A stretch of DNA of 64,000 bases from Pseudoips prasinana (lineage: Eukaryota > Arthropoda > Insecta > Lepidoptera > Nolidae). The stretch covers positions 15,642,001 to 15,706,000 of the forward strand of contig OX621260.1 in the NCBI GenBank assembly GCA_951640165.1, in the 5' to 3' direction. The notes beneath the pieces were generated by a model, which worked only from the letters and a program-made list of their open reading frames with translations, ran no database searches and was not told the DNA's origin. Position numbers and translations under genes: made by a program. This document shows, in pieces, positions 44,583 to 54,960 of this stretch. Numbering within the stretch: position 1 is the first letter of the stretch; each line of letters begins with the position of its first letter.

Positions 44583-44740
44583 TCTATAATAATAATAATT
44601 TATTTCAGATAAAATTCTTAACTTATAACTATAAATATTAAAACTATAAAATAAAACTATAATTATCTTAAATCGCTACAAACTTTACAGGTGTGCCGGA
44701 ACTAGGTAATCCTGTATTTCAGGCAAAGAAGTCTTCTATC
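44583..44740 (-). mobile_element. LINE 3' end, minus strand
   Basis: On the minus strand it reads LPEIQDYLVPAHL and a stop, then an AT-rich UTR and TTATTATTATTATAG tail, consistent with an ORF2 terminus. Weak. Confidence 0.4.
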
Positions 44741-44794
44741 TATGAACTATGAACAGAAAACGTCATATTTTTAATAGAATAGAAAAGAACACGG

Positions 44795-44890
44795 GAAGCC
44801 GCTGTATGCGGGCAGCGCAGGACCGGCTATTGTGGAGATCCTTGGGGGTCCTTTATCCAGCAGTCGACGTCTTTCGGCTGATATGATGAG
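44795..44890 (+). mobile_element. RTE 3'-end fragment
   Basis: GCCGCTGTATGCGGGCAGCG, GGCTATTGTGGAGATCCTTG and GACGTCTTTCGGCTGATATG match the end of the RTE copy at 51271-51968. Confidence 0.65.
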
Positions 44891-44904
44891 AATAGAACTT
44901 TGAC

Positions 44905-44990
44905 AACACGTATGCGCAGCGGTTAAGACAGTCACCTCGTCACTTCGTTGATTCCCGCACCGAACAACTATTTGTGTGCCCTATTAATAA
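44905..44990 (+). mobile_element. SINE-3 fragment
   Basis: GCGCAGCGGTTAAGACAGTC and ATTCCCGCACCGAACAACTA match SINE-3 at 39655-39990; the middle is shortened. Confidence 0.55.
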
Positions 44991-45074
44991 TTACTAATAT
45001 ACTATAATTAATATCTATGATAGATCATAGATATTAATTATTTTAAAAGATCTTTAGTTTTTATATCCTTCTTT

Positions 45075-46150
45075 AGGTATAGCCTGCGTTGTGTCGTCGC
45101 GGCCATAACGAGACTGGGCCTTCGGGTAGCGCCTCACAAGACCGAGGCGCTATGGTTTCACGGCGTAGGGAGGAACCACCCAGTACGTCGATGCGTGTAG
45201 GTGACGCAGAGGTCAGGGTGGGGCGGTACATGAAGTACCTGGGCCTCACCCTAGACAGCCGATGGGGCTTCGAGGAGCACTTCGAGCGTCTGGCCCCCCG
45301 AGTGCGCCGGGTAACCGGAGCGACCGGCTTTTGCCGAACCTCGGGGGTCCCCGGGAAGAAGTTCGCCGCCTCTACGGAGGTGTCGTGCGATCCATGGTAC
45401 TTTATGGGGCGCCCGTCTGGTCTGAACGCCTGACAGGCGCCTCCCGCTGCAGAGCTATCCTGAACAGCCTGCAGCGTGTGGTGGCCATACGGATCGCACG
45501 AGGATACCGGACGGTATCCTTTGAGGCGGCGACACTCCTGGCGCGCCTCCCGCTGTTTGATCTCCTGGCGGCGGTCGACGCGACGGTTTACACCGAGATC
45601 CGCGTCCGCCGGGAGAGCGGTGAGGCGCCAGAGCAGACGCTCGTTGCCTATAGGCGGGATGCACACCGGCGTGTACTAACACAGTGGCGCGCAAAGCTTG
45701 AGTTGCGGCTGAACGCGCGCCAACGTGCCGTCGGTGCTATCCTGCCTCACCTCGAGGCCTGGGTGGGAAGGAAGGGCGGTTGCGTCACCTACAGACTGAC
45801 TCAGATACTCACCGGACACGGGTGTTTCGGTGAGTATCTGTGCCGGATCGGCCGAGAAGTGACGACACATTGTCACCATTGCGGGAGCGACCTGGACTCT
45901 GCCCAGCATACGCTAGAGGAGTGCCCGGCCTGGGATCGGACGGGATCTTTCGCCGCCAGCAGTCGTGTATGCGATGCTGGCTGGCGACTCCACCAAATGG
46001 GACGCCGTGGTCTCCTTCTGTGAGGCAGTTTTGCTGCAGAAGGAGGCCGCTGAACGGGATCGGGAACGAGCCGATCCCGCTCGTAGGCGGAGGAGGCGTC
46101 GGGGTGGCGGCGGCAGCCGTTAGCGTAAAAAAAAAAGGTATAGCCTGCGT
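45075..46150 (+). mobile_element. R1-clade LINE, 5'-truncated, 15-bp TSD
   Basis: AGGTATAGCCTGCGT occurs at 45075-45089 and 46136-46150, flanking 45090-46135, which ends in an A run. GC-rich coding remnants give the ORF2 C-terminus: TRLGLRVAPHKTEALWFHGV, VRVGRYMKYLGLTLDSRWGF, SMVLYGAPVWSERLTGASRC, LELRLNARQRAVGAILPHLE, then the R1-type zinc knuckle CHHCGSDLDSAQHTLEECPA and an Arg/Gly-rich end. Frameshifts near 45160, 45330 and 45945 inactivate it. R1 elements normally insert in 28S rDNA; this copy sits in a receptor intron. Confidence 0.9.
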
Positions 46151-46249
46151 AAGGCATGTTAATTATTTTGCACGTAACCTTTTATTTTATTATAACTATA
46201 ATCAAGTCTGGAAGTCGCTGGATGCGGATAGCGCAAGTATTAATAATAT

Positions 46250-46480
46250 TGATTATATTTCATCACCATCACATCAGCCGAAAGACGTCCACTGCTGGAT
46301 AAAGGCCTCCCCTAAAGATCTCCACAATTGCCGGTCTTGCGCTATTCGCATCCAGCAGTTACCAGCGACCCGCACAAGATCTTCGATCCATCTTGTAGGG
46401 GGCCTGCCCACGCTGCGTCTTCCGGTTCGTGGTCGCCACTCGAGAACGTTTCTGCCCCAACGGCCGTTGGTTCTACAAGC
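46250..46480 (-). mobile_element. RTE 3' end, minus strand
   Basis: CATCACATCAGCCGAAAGAC, TCTCCACAATTGCCGGTCTT, GCCTGCCCACGCTGCGTCTT and GGTTCGTGGTCGCCACTCGA are the complement of the RTE 3' portion. Confidence 0.75.
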
Positions 46481-46497
46481 TACTAATACTTATGTAG

Positions 46498-46590
46498 AGT
46501 CAATTCCGCTAATTGTCTGTTTAATCTAACACATAGCCTGCAATTTATAAAGTTTAACACGGGTTAAACCGCGGGGCACAGATAGTTATT
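46498..46590 (+). mobile_element. MITE arm and Helitron 3' end fragments
   Basis: AGTCAATTCCGCTAATTGTC repeats the arm of the 36199-36445 MITE. It is followed by a Helitron 3' end, CACGGGTTAAACCGCGGGGC then ACAGATAG (mutated CTAG). Confidence 0.55.
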
Positions 46591-46858
46591 AAATATTGCG
46601 TGTCTAGCGGCGCTATCAAATGCAGTTACTTTATTTTTTCCACCTCTTTTTTTCTAAATTACACCCATTTGAAAATGGGTCAGAAGTCAAAAAGCAGATA
46701 AAGTGTCCATAGGCAAGGCAAGGTTGATATCGTTTTATTTGTTTTTTTTTAAAGACCACGCTCGACAACTAATTAGGTAAATTACAACTACTATCTATCT
46801 TATTCTATCCAAAGTACGCAGATGACGTTGTGTGATTTGTCCCGGATATTTATTATTA

Positions 46859-46973
46859 TATACTCGCTGTGCCCTCGATTTCACCCACTAAAGTAGTTTT
46901 GGCGTAAAAGAATAACAAACATACATCCATACTCACAAACTTTCGCGATTATAATATTAGTAGCATGTGTACC
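46859..46973 (-). mobile_element. Helitron fragment, minus strand
   Basis: On the minus strand it runs CTACTAATATTATAATCGCG, AAAGTTTGTGAGTATGGATG and ends GAGGGCACAGCGAG, like 18180-18371 with the middle deleted. Confidence 0.55.
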
Positions 46974-47029
46974 TCTAGCGGTTTTGGCAGTGCACGCCGT
47001 AAAGACCTACTGACTTGACACGTATCGTC

Positions 47030-47378
47030 ATATTTTGGTAAATTCACATAATATCTTAATAAATTGTAGCCTATGTGTTATTCTGATGTATAAGCTATAT
47101 TATTGTAAAGTTTCATTAAAATCCATTCAGGGCCTCTAGCACGAGTTACTGCAGTTTACTTACTCGATCACACGTACAGTTTCGTCCCATACAGAGTTTT
47201 AGTTCTTAATAGTTTCCGCGAGAGGCGCTGGTGCTCAATGTATGGGAGGAAACTGTACGTGTGATCGAGTAAGTAAACTGCAGGAACTCGTGCCAGAGGG
47301 TCAATAGTTTTTACGTTAAAGAGTAAGAAACATCCATTCATACTTACAAACTTTCGCGTTTATAATATTAGTAGGATT
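47030..47378 (-). mobile_element. Helitron copy split by a foldback element
   Basis: On the minus strand it starts CTACTAATATTATAAACGCG near 47373 and continues to GGCTACAATTTATTAAGATA. The foldback at 47127-47298 interrupts it where intact copies read straight through to the GATTTTCATGAAACTTTG-like segment. Confidence 0.6.
47127..47298. mobile_element. foldback element, copy 2, inside Helitron
   Basis: GCCTCTAGCACGAGTTACTG and CAGGAACTCGTGCCAGAGG terminate arms of about 55-60 bases; GATCACACGTACAGTTTCGT and its complement lie inside. Loop AATAGTTTCCGCGAGAGGCG is identical to copy 1 at 39702-39875. Confidence 0.8.
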
Positions 47379-47731
47379 ACTATATCATTCGCTAGTTTAA
47401 TTAAAAAGGGTTGCCGTAGATCAACATTAGTCAAAAGTTCTTAAAAAAACACGACAGACACTATCTCCAATCCCGGCTCTATATCGGTAATCTCAGTGTT
47501 ACGTAACAAAAAAATCAAATGGGAACGTCCACATGATTTTTGGAGTGAATACATTTTTAACAAACAGCATTACTTATTTGCAAGAAACGTTTTACATTAT
47601 TCATTAGGGTTCCATATCAATAAATGCTGTAACACGATTATAAATATTAATATATGGCTGCAATGTATTACTTGTACCAGTCGGTTATAACGGTCAAGTT
47701 ATTAACGCCTTAAATCTATACATATAATAAA

Positions 47732-47913
47732 TCTAGAAAATTCGTTTTAGTACATCTTAGTTATCGTATTGGCAATGGATACCCTGCTTTCAGAGTTGCT
47801 CAAGACGCCCAATAGGCCTCTATCTAGAAAATTCGGTTTAGTACATCTTACTTATCGTATGAGCAGTGGTTACCCTGGCAACCGAGTTGTTCAAGACGCC
47901 CAGTAGGCCGCTG
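47732..47913 (-). repeat. 91-bp tandem duplication within Rpt-X
   Basis: Two adjacent units, 47732-47822 and 47823-47913, each start TCTAGAAAATTCG and contain TTGCTCAAGACGCCCAATAG or a variant. They derive from the GTTGCTCAGGCCTCCCAGTA end of Rpt-X (61500-61560). Confidence 0.65.
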
Positions 47914-48231
47914 ACATGGCTTAAGAGCCATTTCACAAAATGATTACGCTCGAGTTTAGGTAAAAGACTGCATCATTGTTTATGTGTGCGTGTCTACCCA
48001 CTCAAACGCAACGTAAACTGTGTAATACACGTGTCAAGAAGGACGAGGAGTATCTTGAGCCGTAATCGTAATGTGAATTGATAAGAGGTTTATAAAAAAA
48101 AAGTTTTATTTACTCTAACAAAGATTTCTAGCTAGATTAACAAGAAAACACGAATAGGTATGTTATGTAAAATATTTAATAAAAGTTGATACAAAAACGA
48201 ACATAGTATTTTTAATATGCTAAATGCATAT

Positions 48232-48350
48232 GACGATCACCGTAGCCTAGTTGGTAGTGATCCTGCCTACGAAGCTGGTGGTCCTGGGTTCGAATCCCGG
48301 TAAGTACAAATATTTGTGTGATGAACACGAATATTTGTAACGTAAAAATA
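48232..48350 (+). mobile_element. SINE-4 head, tRNA-derived
   Basis: CACCGTAGCCTAGTTGGTAG is a clear A box and GTCCTGGGTTCGAATCCCGG a clear B box, followed by ATTTGTGTGATGAACACGAA. A full tRNA cloverleaf is not evident and the body matches 40230-40455 inverted, so this is a SINE rather than a tRNA gene. Confidence 0.7.
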
Positions 48351-48469
48351 AACGACTTTTCCATATTAAACATGTATTCAATAATTTCTAGGTATTACTT
48401 AAGATGGTAATATAGGAGCCCGAAATCTAAGAAGTTCGCGCGAAAACGTGAAATGGCTCTTAACGAATG

Positions 48470-48645
48470 TTACCTAATGACTACAACTGGGACCGACAGC
48501 TTAAGGTGCTCTCCGAAGCACGGATACGCTTACAAATTACCACTTTTTTGGTCACTCATCTATGGACTGACCGCATGCCTAGTTGCTTAACCTCGCCAAT
48601 CACTAACGGACCGGTGAGAGCATCGGGCTATGAGCCATGAGTAGA
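48470..48645 (-). repeat. Rpt-X fragment
   Basis: ACTGGGACCGACAGCTTAAG, CTATGGACTGACCGCATGCC and AACCTCGCCAATCACTAACG match 10080-10245. Confidence 0.65.
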
Positions 48646-49027
48646 TCGAAAATAAGAATTTAAAAAAAATAGCCATGTTGTTAGAGGATAACCAACAGAA
48701 CCTATTTCCATCATTTTTGGATTTTTGTCTGTTTGTCTGTGCACGCATCACGTAAAAAGTACGAAACCAATGCAGTTAACTTTTATATGTAAAAAGGCTA
48801 CGCAACTTGAAGTATTACTTAATTTTTGTTTCACCCCAATCGGTTCACTCTATCAAGAGATATTCGATTTTAAAGTGATCAAGAAGAATAATAATGTTCG
48901 TTGTTTAACGTAAATATATAGTTTTTCGGTAATTTCTAAAGTGTGGTGAGTTTCATCTTATTGATCGAAGGTTTCATGTAACAATTGATTTAATTTATTT
49001 GATTAATCGGTTTGCATTTGAATATTA
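48646..49027. other. intron, nothing firm
   Basis: The 62-codon frame at 48725-48913 begins with Helitron-like GTTTGTCTGTGCACGCATCA and is probably element debris. Confidence 0.35.
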
Positions 49028-49403
49028 TCTATACATATTAATAAAATAAAATCGTAGGAAAGTCAAAACTGTACATTGAATATTTTTTAAATGGATTCTT
49101 GGAGCGTGATCTACAATCGATATCGAAGCCAAAAATATAGTTTTTAGAATTTTTGTCTGTGTGTCTGTTTGTCTGTATGTATGTCAGGGCTAAACTCAAA
49201 AGTATTGCATGCGGTTTTACCCGCGTTAAAGTTAATAAATTATCACAACTCCTCCCTCCTAGCCTGGACATACATACAGACAAAAATTCTAAAAACTATA
49301 TTTTTGGCTTCGATATCACAGGTAGATCACGCCCCAAGTATCCTTTTAAAAAAATATTCAATGTACAGTTTTGACTTTCCTACGATTTTATTATATGTAT
49401 AGA
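49028..49403. mobile_element. two Helitron 5' halves head to head
   Basis: A plus-strand 5' end starts TCTATACATATTAATAAAAT at 49028 and a minus-strand 5' end starts TCTATACATATAATAAAATC at 49403, each preceded by A on its own strand. They meet near 49210, where the minus copy shows its hairpin CGCGGGTAAAACCG complement. Both CTAG ends are missing. Confidence 0.75.
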
Positions 49404-50330
49404 TATTTGATTTATTCCTTGAAACTACCTTCTAGAAAAAAATAAACCTTTCGCTGCGTAGCCGAAATGCGAAAGGATGAGAATAAGTAGGTCTCAGGAA
49501 TCCCCCGAACTTTTTTGTATATGCTCCGGTTAATTCCACCGATAATATAGTATATTATTATTTAATTATACAATAACAATTTTGACATTGTGTCTGAATT
49601 TACTAGAACTAAAGGTACAATATTATATAATTAATATTTATTAGGGAAAAATACATTAAATTATTATCTATTATAGAATACAATACAATCAATAAAGGAG
49701 ACATGTTCAATTATAAAGTACCTAGTGCTTCTATGTTAAATATAATAATTCATCAACAGAGTAGAAACATTCTTTTAACAAGAACCGTTTGAGTTTTTCT
49801 GAAAACTACTTGTATAGAAAGGCATATATATAAAGAAGCATTAACATAAGTGTCTCATTGAATAAAGTTATAAGTCCTTAATACGCAATTTCTTTATTAG
49901 TCCGTGGTTTCTTATAGCTTTCTTACTCCTACCTAAGAAATTACTGGGTTTAGTTTTCGACAACCACGCAAATGAAGTCACGGGCACATATATTAAAAGA
50001 ATAAGAACTTATTGTTATTATTGAGGCCACTTCACGCCAGCCAGGGTCATTAGTTTTTGCCCGTTTACCCAGAGGCCTATAAATATTTCGTTGCTTTGAT
50101 TGTAACGTAGGTAGGTATAGTTTATATTTATTAGTTTTGAGAAATACTAAAGTTTCCTGAAATAGAATGTCTCGGGCATTGAATGGTTGCTAAATACATT
50201 GAGCTGCCGAACTAATACAGTGTACCGATTATTTATTTGAGACGTAATATGCGCGTGCGGCTTGCATCGTTCACGCTCACGTTTAGATCAATATACACCG
50301 ACTGTTGGGTATTATTTATGACTTGATACA
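49404..50330. other. intron, nothing firm
   Basis: AT-rich; no gene or element ends recognised. Confidence 0.4.
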
Positions 50331-50337
50331 GATCTAC

Positions 50338-50587
50338 CTGTGTCTTCCGGTTCGTGGTCGCCACTCGAGAACTTTTCTGCACTGTAGGGGGCCTGCCCAC
50401 GCTGCGTCTGCCGAACCGGAAGACGCAGCGTGGGCAGGCCCCCTACAAGATGGACCCATGATCTTGTGCGGGTCGCAGGAAACTGCTGGATGCGAATAGC
50501 GCAAGACCAGCAATTGTGGAGATCTTTGGGGGAGGCCTATGTCCAGCAGTGGACGTCTTTCGGCTGATATGATGGTGATGATGATGA
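50338..50587. mobile_element. RTE 3' ends joined head to head
   Basis: 50341-50409 is RTE sequence on the minus strand (TCTTCCGGTTCGTGGTCGCC) and 50421-50587 RTE on the plus strand ending in a GATGATGATGA tail. The join is a 26-base perfect inverted repeat, GTAGGGGGCCTGCCCACGCT plus GCGTCT (50384-50409) against 50421-50446, with an 11-base spacer. Confidence 0.8.
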
Positions 50588-50669
50588 CAGTTCTACCTAA
50601 TGTACAAATGCAATCTACTACGCAATAATTATAGTGTAACTATAGCGCTTATAACCAGATGCTCTCGCC

Positions 50670-50905
50670 GATCCGTAAGTGATTGGCAAGGTTAAGCAAC
50701 TAGGTTCGCGGTCAGTCCATAGATGGGTGGCCGCCAAAGAGGGTTAATTTTCGAGCGTCTCCGTGTCACGGAGGACACGTGAAGCTGTCGGTCCCGGTTG
50801 TAGCCACTAGGCAAAAGTCGTTAAGCTATGTCAGATGCCTAATGGGCGCCTTGAACAACTCCGGACTCTAGGTTAACCACTGCCCTTACGATAAGGAAGT
50901 AGTGA
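50670..50905 (+). repeat. Rpt-X, long copy
   Basis: AGGTTAAGCAACTAGG-like start region, GCGGTCAGTCCATAGATGGG, AGCTGTCGGTCCCGGTTGTA and TTAACCACTGCCCTTACGAT. Non-coding, unclassified. Confidence 0.65.
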
Positions 50906-50999
50906 AAGTATTTAAATTCGTCTGATATTATAATAGGGAATTTAAGATAATAAAAGTCAACACGGAATTTGTTGTTTGTAATCATTCACGTCCGCAAAA

Positions 51000-51245
51000 C
51001 TGAAGTGGCAGTGGGCGCGGCACATAGCTCGTAGAACCGACGGCCTCTGGAACAGGAAGGTTCCCGAGTGGCGACCACGGACCGTAAGACGCAGCGTGGG
51101 CAGGCCCGTAGACCGATGATCTTGTGCGGGTCGCTGGAAACTGCTGGATGCGAAAAGCGCAAGGCCGGCAATTGTGGAGATCTTTGGGGGAGGCCTTTGT
51201 CCAGCCGTGGACGTCTTTCAGCTGATATGATGATGATAATGAAGA
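51000..51245 (+). mobile_element. RTE 3' end, second plus-strand copy
   Basis: GTGGCAGTGGGCGCGGCACA, CGACCACGGACCGTAAGACG and GATCTTTGGGGGAGGCCTTT, ending with ATATGATGATGATAATGA. It precedes the longer copy by 26 bases. Confidence 0.75.
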
Positions 51246-51270
51246 ATCATACGCGTCAATTTGCATAAGC

Positions 51271-51968
51271 GTGCAACTTATGTACTTAACGCGAAGTAAT
51301 AAAATATTTTATATCCATGTTGCACCCACTCAATTGAAAGTTGGTGACTCTGCACTCGAAGTTGTAGAGAACTATATTTACCTAGGACAGACCATCCAAC
51401 TAGGTAGGTCCAACTTCGAGAAGGAGGTCAATCGTAGAATCCAACTCGGATGGGCAGCGTTCGGGAAGCTACGTAACATCTTCTCGTCCAAAATACCGCA
51501 GTGTCTCAAGTCGAAAGTCTTCGACCAGTGTGTGTTGCCAGTGATGACATACGGAACAGAGACGTGGTCGCTCACTATGGGTCTTATTAGAAGGCTCAAG
51601 GTCACCCAAAGAGCAATGGAGAGGGCTATGCTCGGAGTTTCCCTGCGGGATCGCATCAGAAATGTCGAAATCCGCAGGCGAACCAAAGTCACCGACATAG
51701 TCCGAAGAATTGCCAAGTTGAAGTGGCAGTGGGCAGGGCACATAGCTCGTAGAGCCGACGGCCGTTGGGGCAGAAAGGTTCACGAGTGGCGACCACGAAC
51801 CGGAAGACGCAGCGTGGGCAGGCCCCCTACAAGGTGGACCGATGATCTTGTGCGGGTCGCTGGAAATCGCTGGATGCGGATAGCGCAAGACCGGCAATTG
51901 TGGAGATCTTTGGGGGAGGCCTTTGTCCAGCAGTGGACGTCTTTCGGCTGATATGATGATGATGATAT
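51271..51968 (+). CDS. RTE-clade LINE, intact C-terminal frame
   Basis: 226 codons remain open, ATG 51271 to the stop at 51949-51951. Element sequence begins near 51300 (FYIHVAPTQLKVGDSALEVV); the preceding residues are flank, so the ATG is not the element's own start. Downstream come ENYIYLGQTIQLGRSNFEKE, VLPVMTYGTETWSLTMGLIR, QRAMERAMLGVSLRDRIRNV, LKWQWAGHIARRADGRWG and WRSLGEAFVQQWTSFG, the region C-terminal to the RT catalytic motifs in RTE-type ORF2 proteins. The RT core is missing, so it cannot move by itself. A TGATGATGATGAT tail follows. Lack of stops in 650 bases suggests a recent insertion. Confidence 0.85.
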
Positions 51969-52060
51969 CGGTTATCTGGTTTCCATAGTACAAGCTTTGC
52001 TTAGTTTGGGATCAGATGACCGTGTGTGAATAATGTCTCAGGATATTATTATTAATATTT
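51969..52060 (+). mobile_element. SINE-1 3' part
   Basis: GGTTATCTGGTTTCCATAGT, GCTTAGTTTGGGATCAGATG and GTGTGAATAATGTCTCAGGA then ATTATTATT match the SINE-1 end at 3575-3665. It abuts the RTE tail. Confidence 0.65.
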
Positions 52061-52721
52061 TCAATTTCAATAAGCCTTCATTCACTGACCAATTTTTTTT
52101 ACAATGTTTTTTTTTACAAATAAAATTATACTAATTTAATACAATATAGACTAAAATTAAATAATTTACCATTTTTTCAACCACTTTGGTCAGGTTGTCC
52201 TTCGACATAGGACTCCCCTAGTTTTTTTCCATTCGTCTCTGTCTCGAGCAAAATTATTAAAAAAGAAAGAAAGAAAATATTATTTATTTTTGCTCAGAAC
52301 ATCGGCGCTTATAAATATTAAAACCCAGCGTATTAAACAAATTGTGATGAACTTATTAACTACTTCTTAAAACTGTACTAACAAATTATATAATATGACT
52401 ATTCTTATAACTATATGTCATCAATAAATATGCGCATCTTACATAGTGCGCCGCTTCGGAACAAAAATAAGGTGCGGTTCAGTTTGGGTAGGTACCGTGG
52501 CATTGCATAAAGCAGCACCAGCGGAAAACTGATTTTCAACCACAACCTGAGAGTGACCACTTTAGCGTCTCCTCGATGGAAGACCTATTAAATCAGTAAC
52601 AAAAATAAAGAATTTACTTCTAATAAAAATAAGCCTAAAAGGGTAGAAAACATTACTAAAATATTACTTGCTAAACTAAAACACGAACATAGAAAGTGCA
52701 GCTGAATATAGTAAATTGCTA
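52061..52721. other. intron, nothing firm
   Basis: AT-rich. TTGTCCTTCGACATAGGACT near 52196 looks like LINE debris but has no partner here. Confidence 0.35.
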
Positions 52722-52893
52722 TCTACTATAAAATAAAAATAAGTCGGGTTTTCCTTCCTAACTCTATAACTCCAGAACGCACGAACCGATTTCCACGGTT
52801 TTGCATTCGTTGGAAAGGTCTCGGGCTCCGTGAGGTTTATAGCAAAGAAAATTTATAAAATTTAACGCGGGTAACACCGCGGGGCACAGCTAG
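52722..52893 (+). mobile_element. Helitron-like element
   Basis: Starts TCTACTATAAAATAAAAATA after A; ends ACACCGCGGGGCACAGCTAG before T. 172 bp. Confidence 0.75.
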
Positions 52894-53698
52894 TTATTAA
52901 TATTACTAGTTGTTAAATCTCGCCGATCACTTAGTAACCAGTAAGAGTATCTAACTATGAGGTCTTACGCTGTATCAATAGTTTTCTCTAGACAACGCTT
53001 TCATCCTGTAGCTTTATAGGTAGTTTACTTTATAAATGGCCGCTAGTCAGAAATGTTACTTTAAAGTTCAAACGCTGCGTCTTGATGTTTTTATTCGTGG
53101 CACAGTCAACTGTGTCGTGAAACTATAAAGTCTCACTAAATATTAACGTACGTATACTAAGAAAAGTCCTGAAACGTCTCAGATGTCAAAGCTTTAGAGT
53201 TCTCTTTAATACATATAACTATATAAAAGCTCTCTCAGAAGTTCTTAAAAGCTTATATATTTATGGTAATTTTAGAAAGGCAATGTAGATATAGGTACTT
53301 GAAGTTAGCAAGTATTGCAGCTTTCACAGTTTAATTAATAATGGTTCGAAATTCTTTATTTCTCAAAGATTACAATTTCATAATCACTTTGAGGAGAAAT
53401 AAACTAAGTATCGATATTTAAATCACAATAAGGTAGATTACAATGCGCAAAATGTAGATAATTTAGATAAGCTAAACTATTGCTAAAATTTAACAATTTT
53501 AGTTGATTGATTGTGTGGGTAGAACTAAAATAAGTATACAATCTATCACGCGACACTTAGACTTACGGACTGCATGTTTCTATATACTTATCTATACCTA
53601 CGTTAACAGTGTAGTCGAGCAGATATTAGAGACCGTTTACACGTTGTTTGAAATTTTAATTTGCTGTAATTTTGTTTTTTATATATTTATTTTATAAC
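52894..53698. other. intron, nothing firm
   Basis: 52917-52955 is a scrap of Rpt-X (CTCGCCGATCACTTAGTAAC). The frame at 53503-53697 has no recognisable domain. Confidence 0.4.
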
Positions 53699-53825
53699 CA
53701 TAATAATATCCTGGGACATTATTCACACACGGCCATCTGATCCTAAACTAAGGAGAGCTTGTACTATGGAAATCAGATAACTGATATTTTATAAATCCAT
53801 ACTTATATAGATAATTACACCTAAT
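53699..53825 (-). mobile_element. SINE-1 3' part
   Basis: AATATCCTGGGACATTATTC, ACACGGCCATCTGATCCTAA and GGAAATCAGATAACTGATAT are the complement of the SINE-1 tail; the head is absent. Confidence 0.65.
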
Positions 53826-53942
53826 TCTCTAAAATTACTATTTATAAATGAAACTTATAGGCACAAAGAGCGCAATCATGTCTTATCGTAGGTACTTTTT
53901 GGCACAAGTTTGTTAATAAGCTTAAAGTAAGGAATTAAAAAT

Positions 53943-54500
53943 CCGACCAAGTGCGAGTCGGACTCGCGCACAAAGGGCGGAACCATTATCTATAAAAAAG
54001 AAATAAAAAACACGTTTATTGTATGGGAGCCGAGCGGCAACGTGAGATGGCTGATCCCACCTGCAGAAGAGTGAGGCGCCAGTGAGGTGGCATAAGCCAT
54101 TAATCTGGCAGAGAGATTGGCACCGGAGAAAAGTTCGGTGTGAGTGTGGAGGGTGGCTCTATAATGGCCATATCTAATGGCTCTCTAGGTTCCAGCCCTG
54201 GGTTCAGGTGGTTGTAGTGGGGACTCCGGCCGCCCTTGCCCTTAAGGAGGTGGGCCTGGGAAGAGGCGATTTGTGGCAGCTGCAAGTCGCCTATGCATAA
54301 AATGTGCAACGGGGGCTTCACGGCCCGGGAGGAGTCTATTAGGCGCATAGGTGCAACGGTGGTGGTTCCGGATGGCAATCGTTTCGAGTTCACGGAGCCA
54401 TCACTATAAGCATCTAGAGGCTAGGCTGCCGTGGTGGTTTTAGTGGGTAACCCTGTGGACTCCCTCATACCCTGTCGTCTCCCCAAACGGCGGGGACCTA
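53943..54500. repeat. Rpt-C scrap and GC-rich repeat
   Basis: 53943-53990 is inverted Rpt-C (GACCAAGTGCGAGTCGGACT). 54020-54500 is GC-rich and non-coding, with GGCTGATCCCACCTGCAGAA, GGTTCCAGCCCTGGGTTCAG and CGTCTCCCCAAACGGCGGGG. It recalls 3' UTRs of R1-type LINEs but has no partner in the window. Confidence 0.45.
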
Positions 54501-54854
54501 TAAAAGGTATTCACTACGAAAACAAAAATAAAAAGGAATATTTGCATGGATGGTTTTTTGATTGTGTTTAATATTGTGTATCCATCTATTTCATAAGAAC
54601 CAATGGAGAAATAGACTGAGATATTTTAAGATGAGGCGATTGCCGCCCACCTACCCACAGATTGTCTACCACAAGGTTAATAGATTGATGTGACCTACAC
54701 AATTAATGCAGCCATTTGGCAATTTAGACTGACTAATTTTATTGTCATATTTATCGATTCTATTCATAAATTATACACTCGGTTGGGCTAGCTGTAACGT
54801 TTTTACCGCAGTCCTGGATTCAAATAAATAATCAGAGTTATTGGGTTGCACCGT
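54501..54854. other. intron, nothing firm
   Basis: No gene or repeat partner recognised. Confidence 0.4.
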
Positions 54855-54960
54855 ATCCCAGGTTGGATTCCCGCGTAGGACAACTATTTGTGTGAACCAT
54901 AAATAGTTGTTCTGAGTCTGGATGTACTTTGTATCCGTCAATTACATTTTTCTGGAATTA
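54855..54960 (+). mobile_element. SINE-3 fragment
   Basis: GGTTGGATTCCCGCGTAGGA, CAACTATTTGTGTGAACCAT and TGTTCTGAGTCTGGATGTAC match SINE-3. Confidence 0.55.

Noticed and set aside
45073..45666. 197-codon minus-strand ORF
   Set aside because: Antisense shadow of GC-rich R1 coding sequence.
45840..46529. 229-codon plus-strand ORF
   Set aside because: A chimera of the R1 3' end in an alternative frame, its A tail, flanking intron and an antisense RTE fragment.
48232..48310. tRNA gene
   Set aside because: A and B boxes are good, but the sequence continues into a SINE body shared with 40230-40455 and a complete cloverleaf is not evident.
51469..51993. 174-codon minus-strand ORF
   Set aside because: Antisense shadow of the RTE frame at 51271-51951.
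54100..54393. 97-codon minus-strand ORF as a host gene
   Set aside because: No domain, no splice or start context, and it lies in GC-rich repeat-like sequence next to an Rpt-C scrap.
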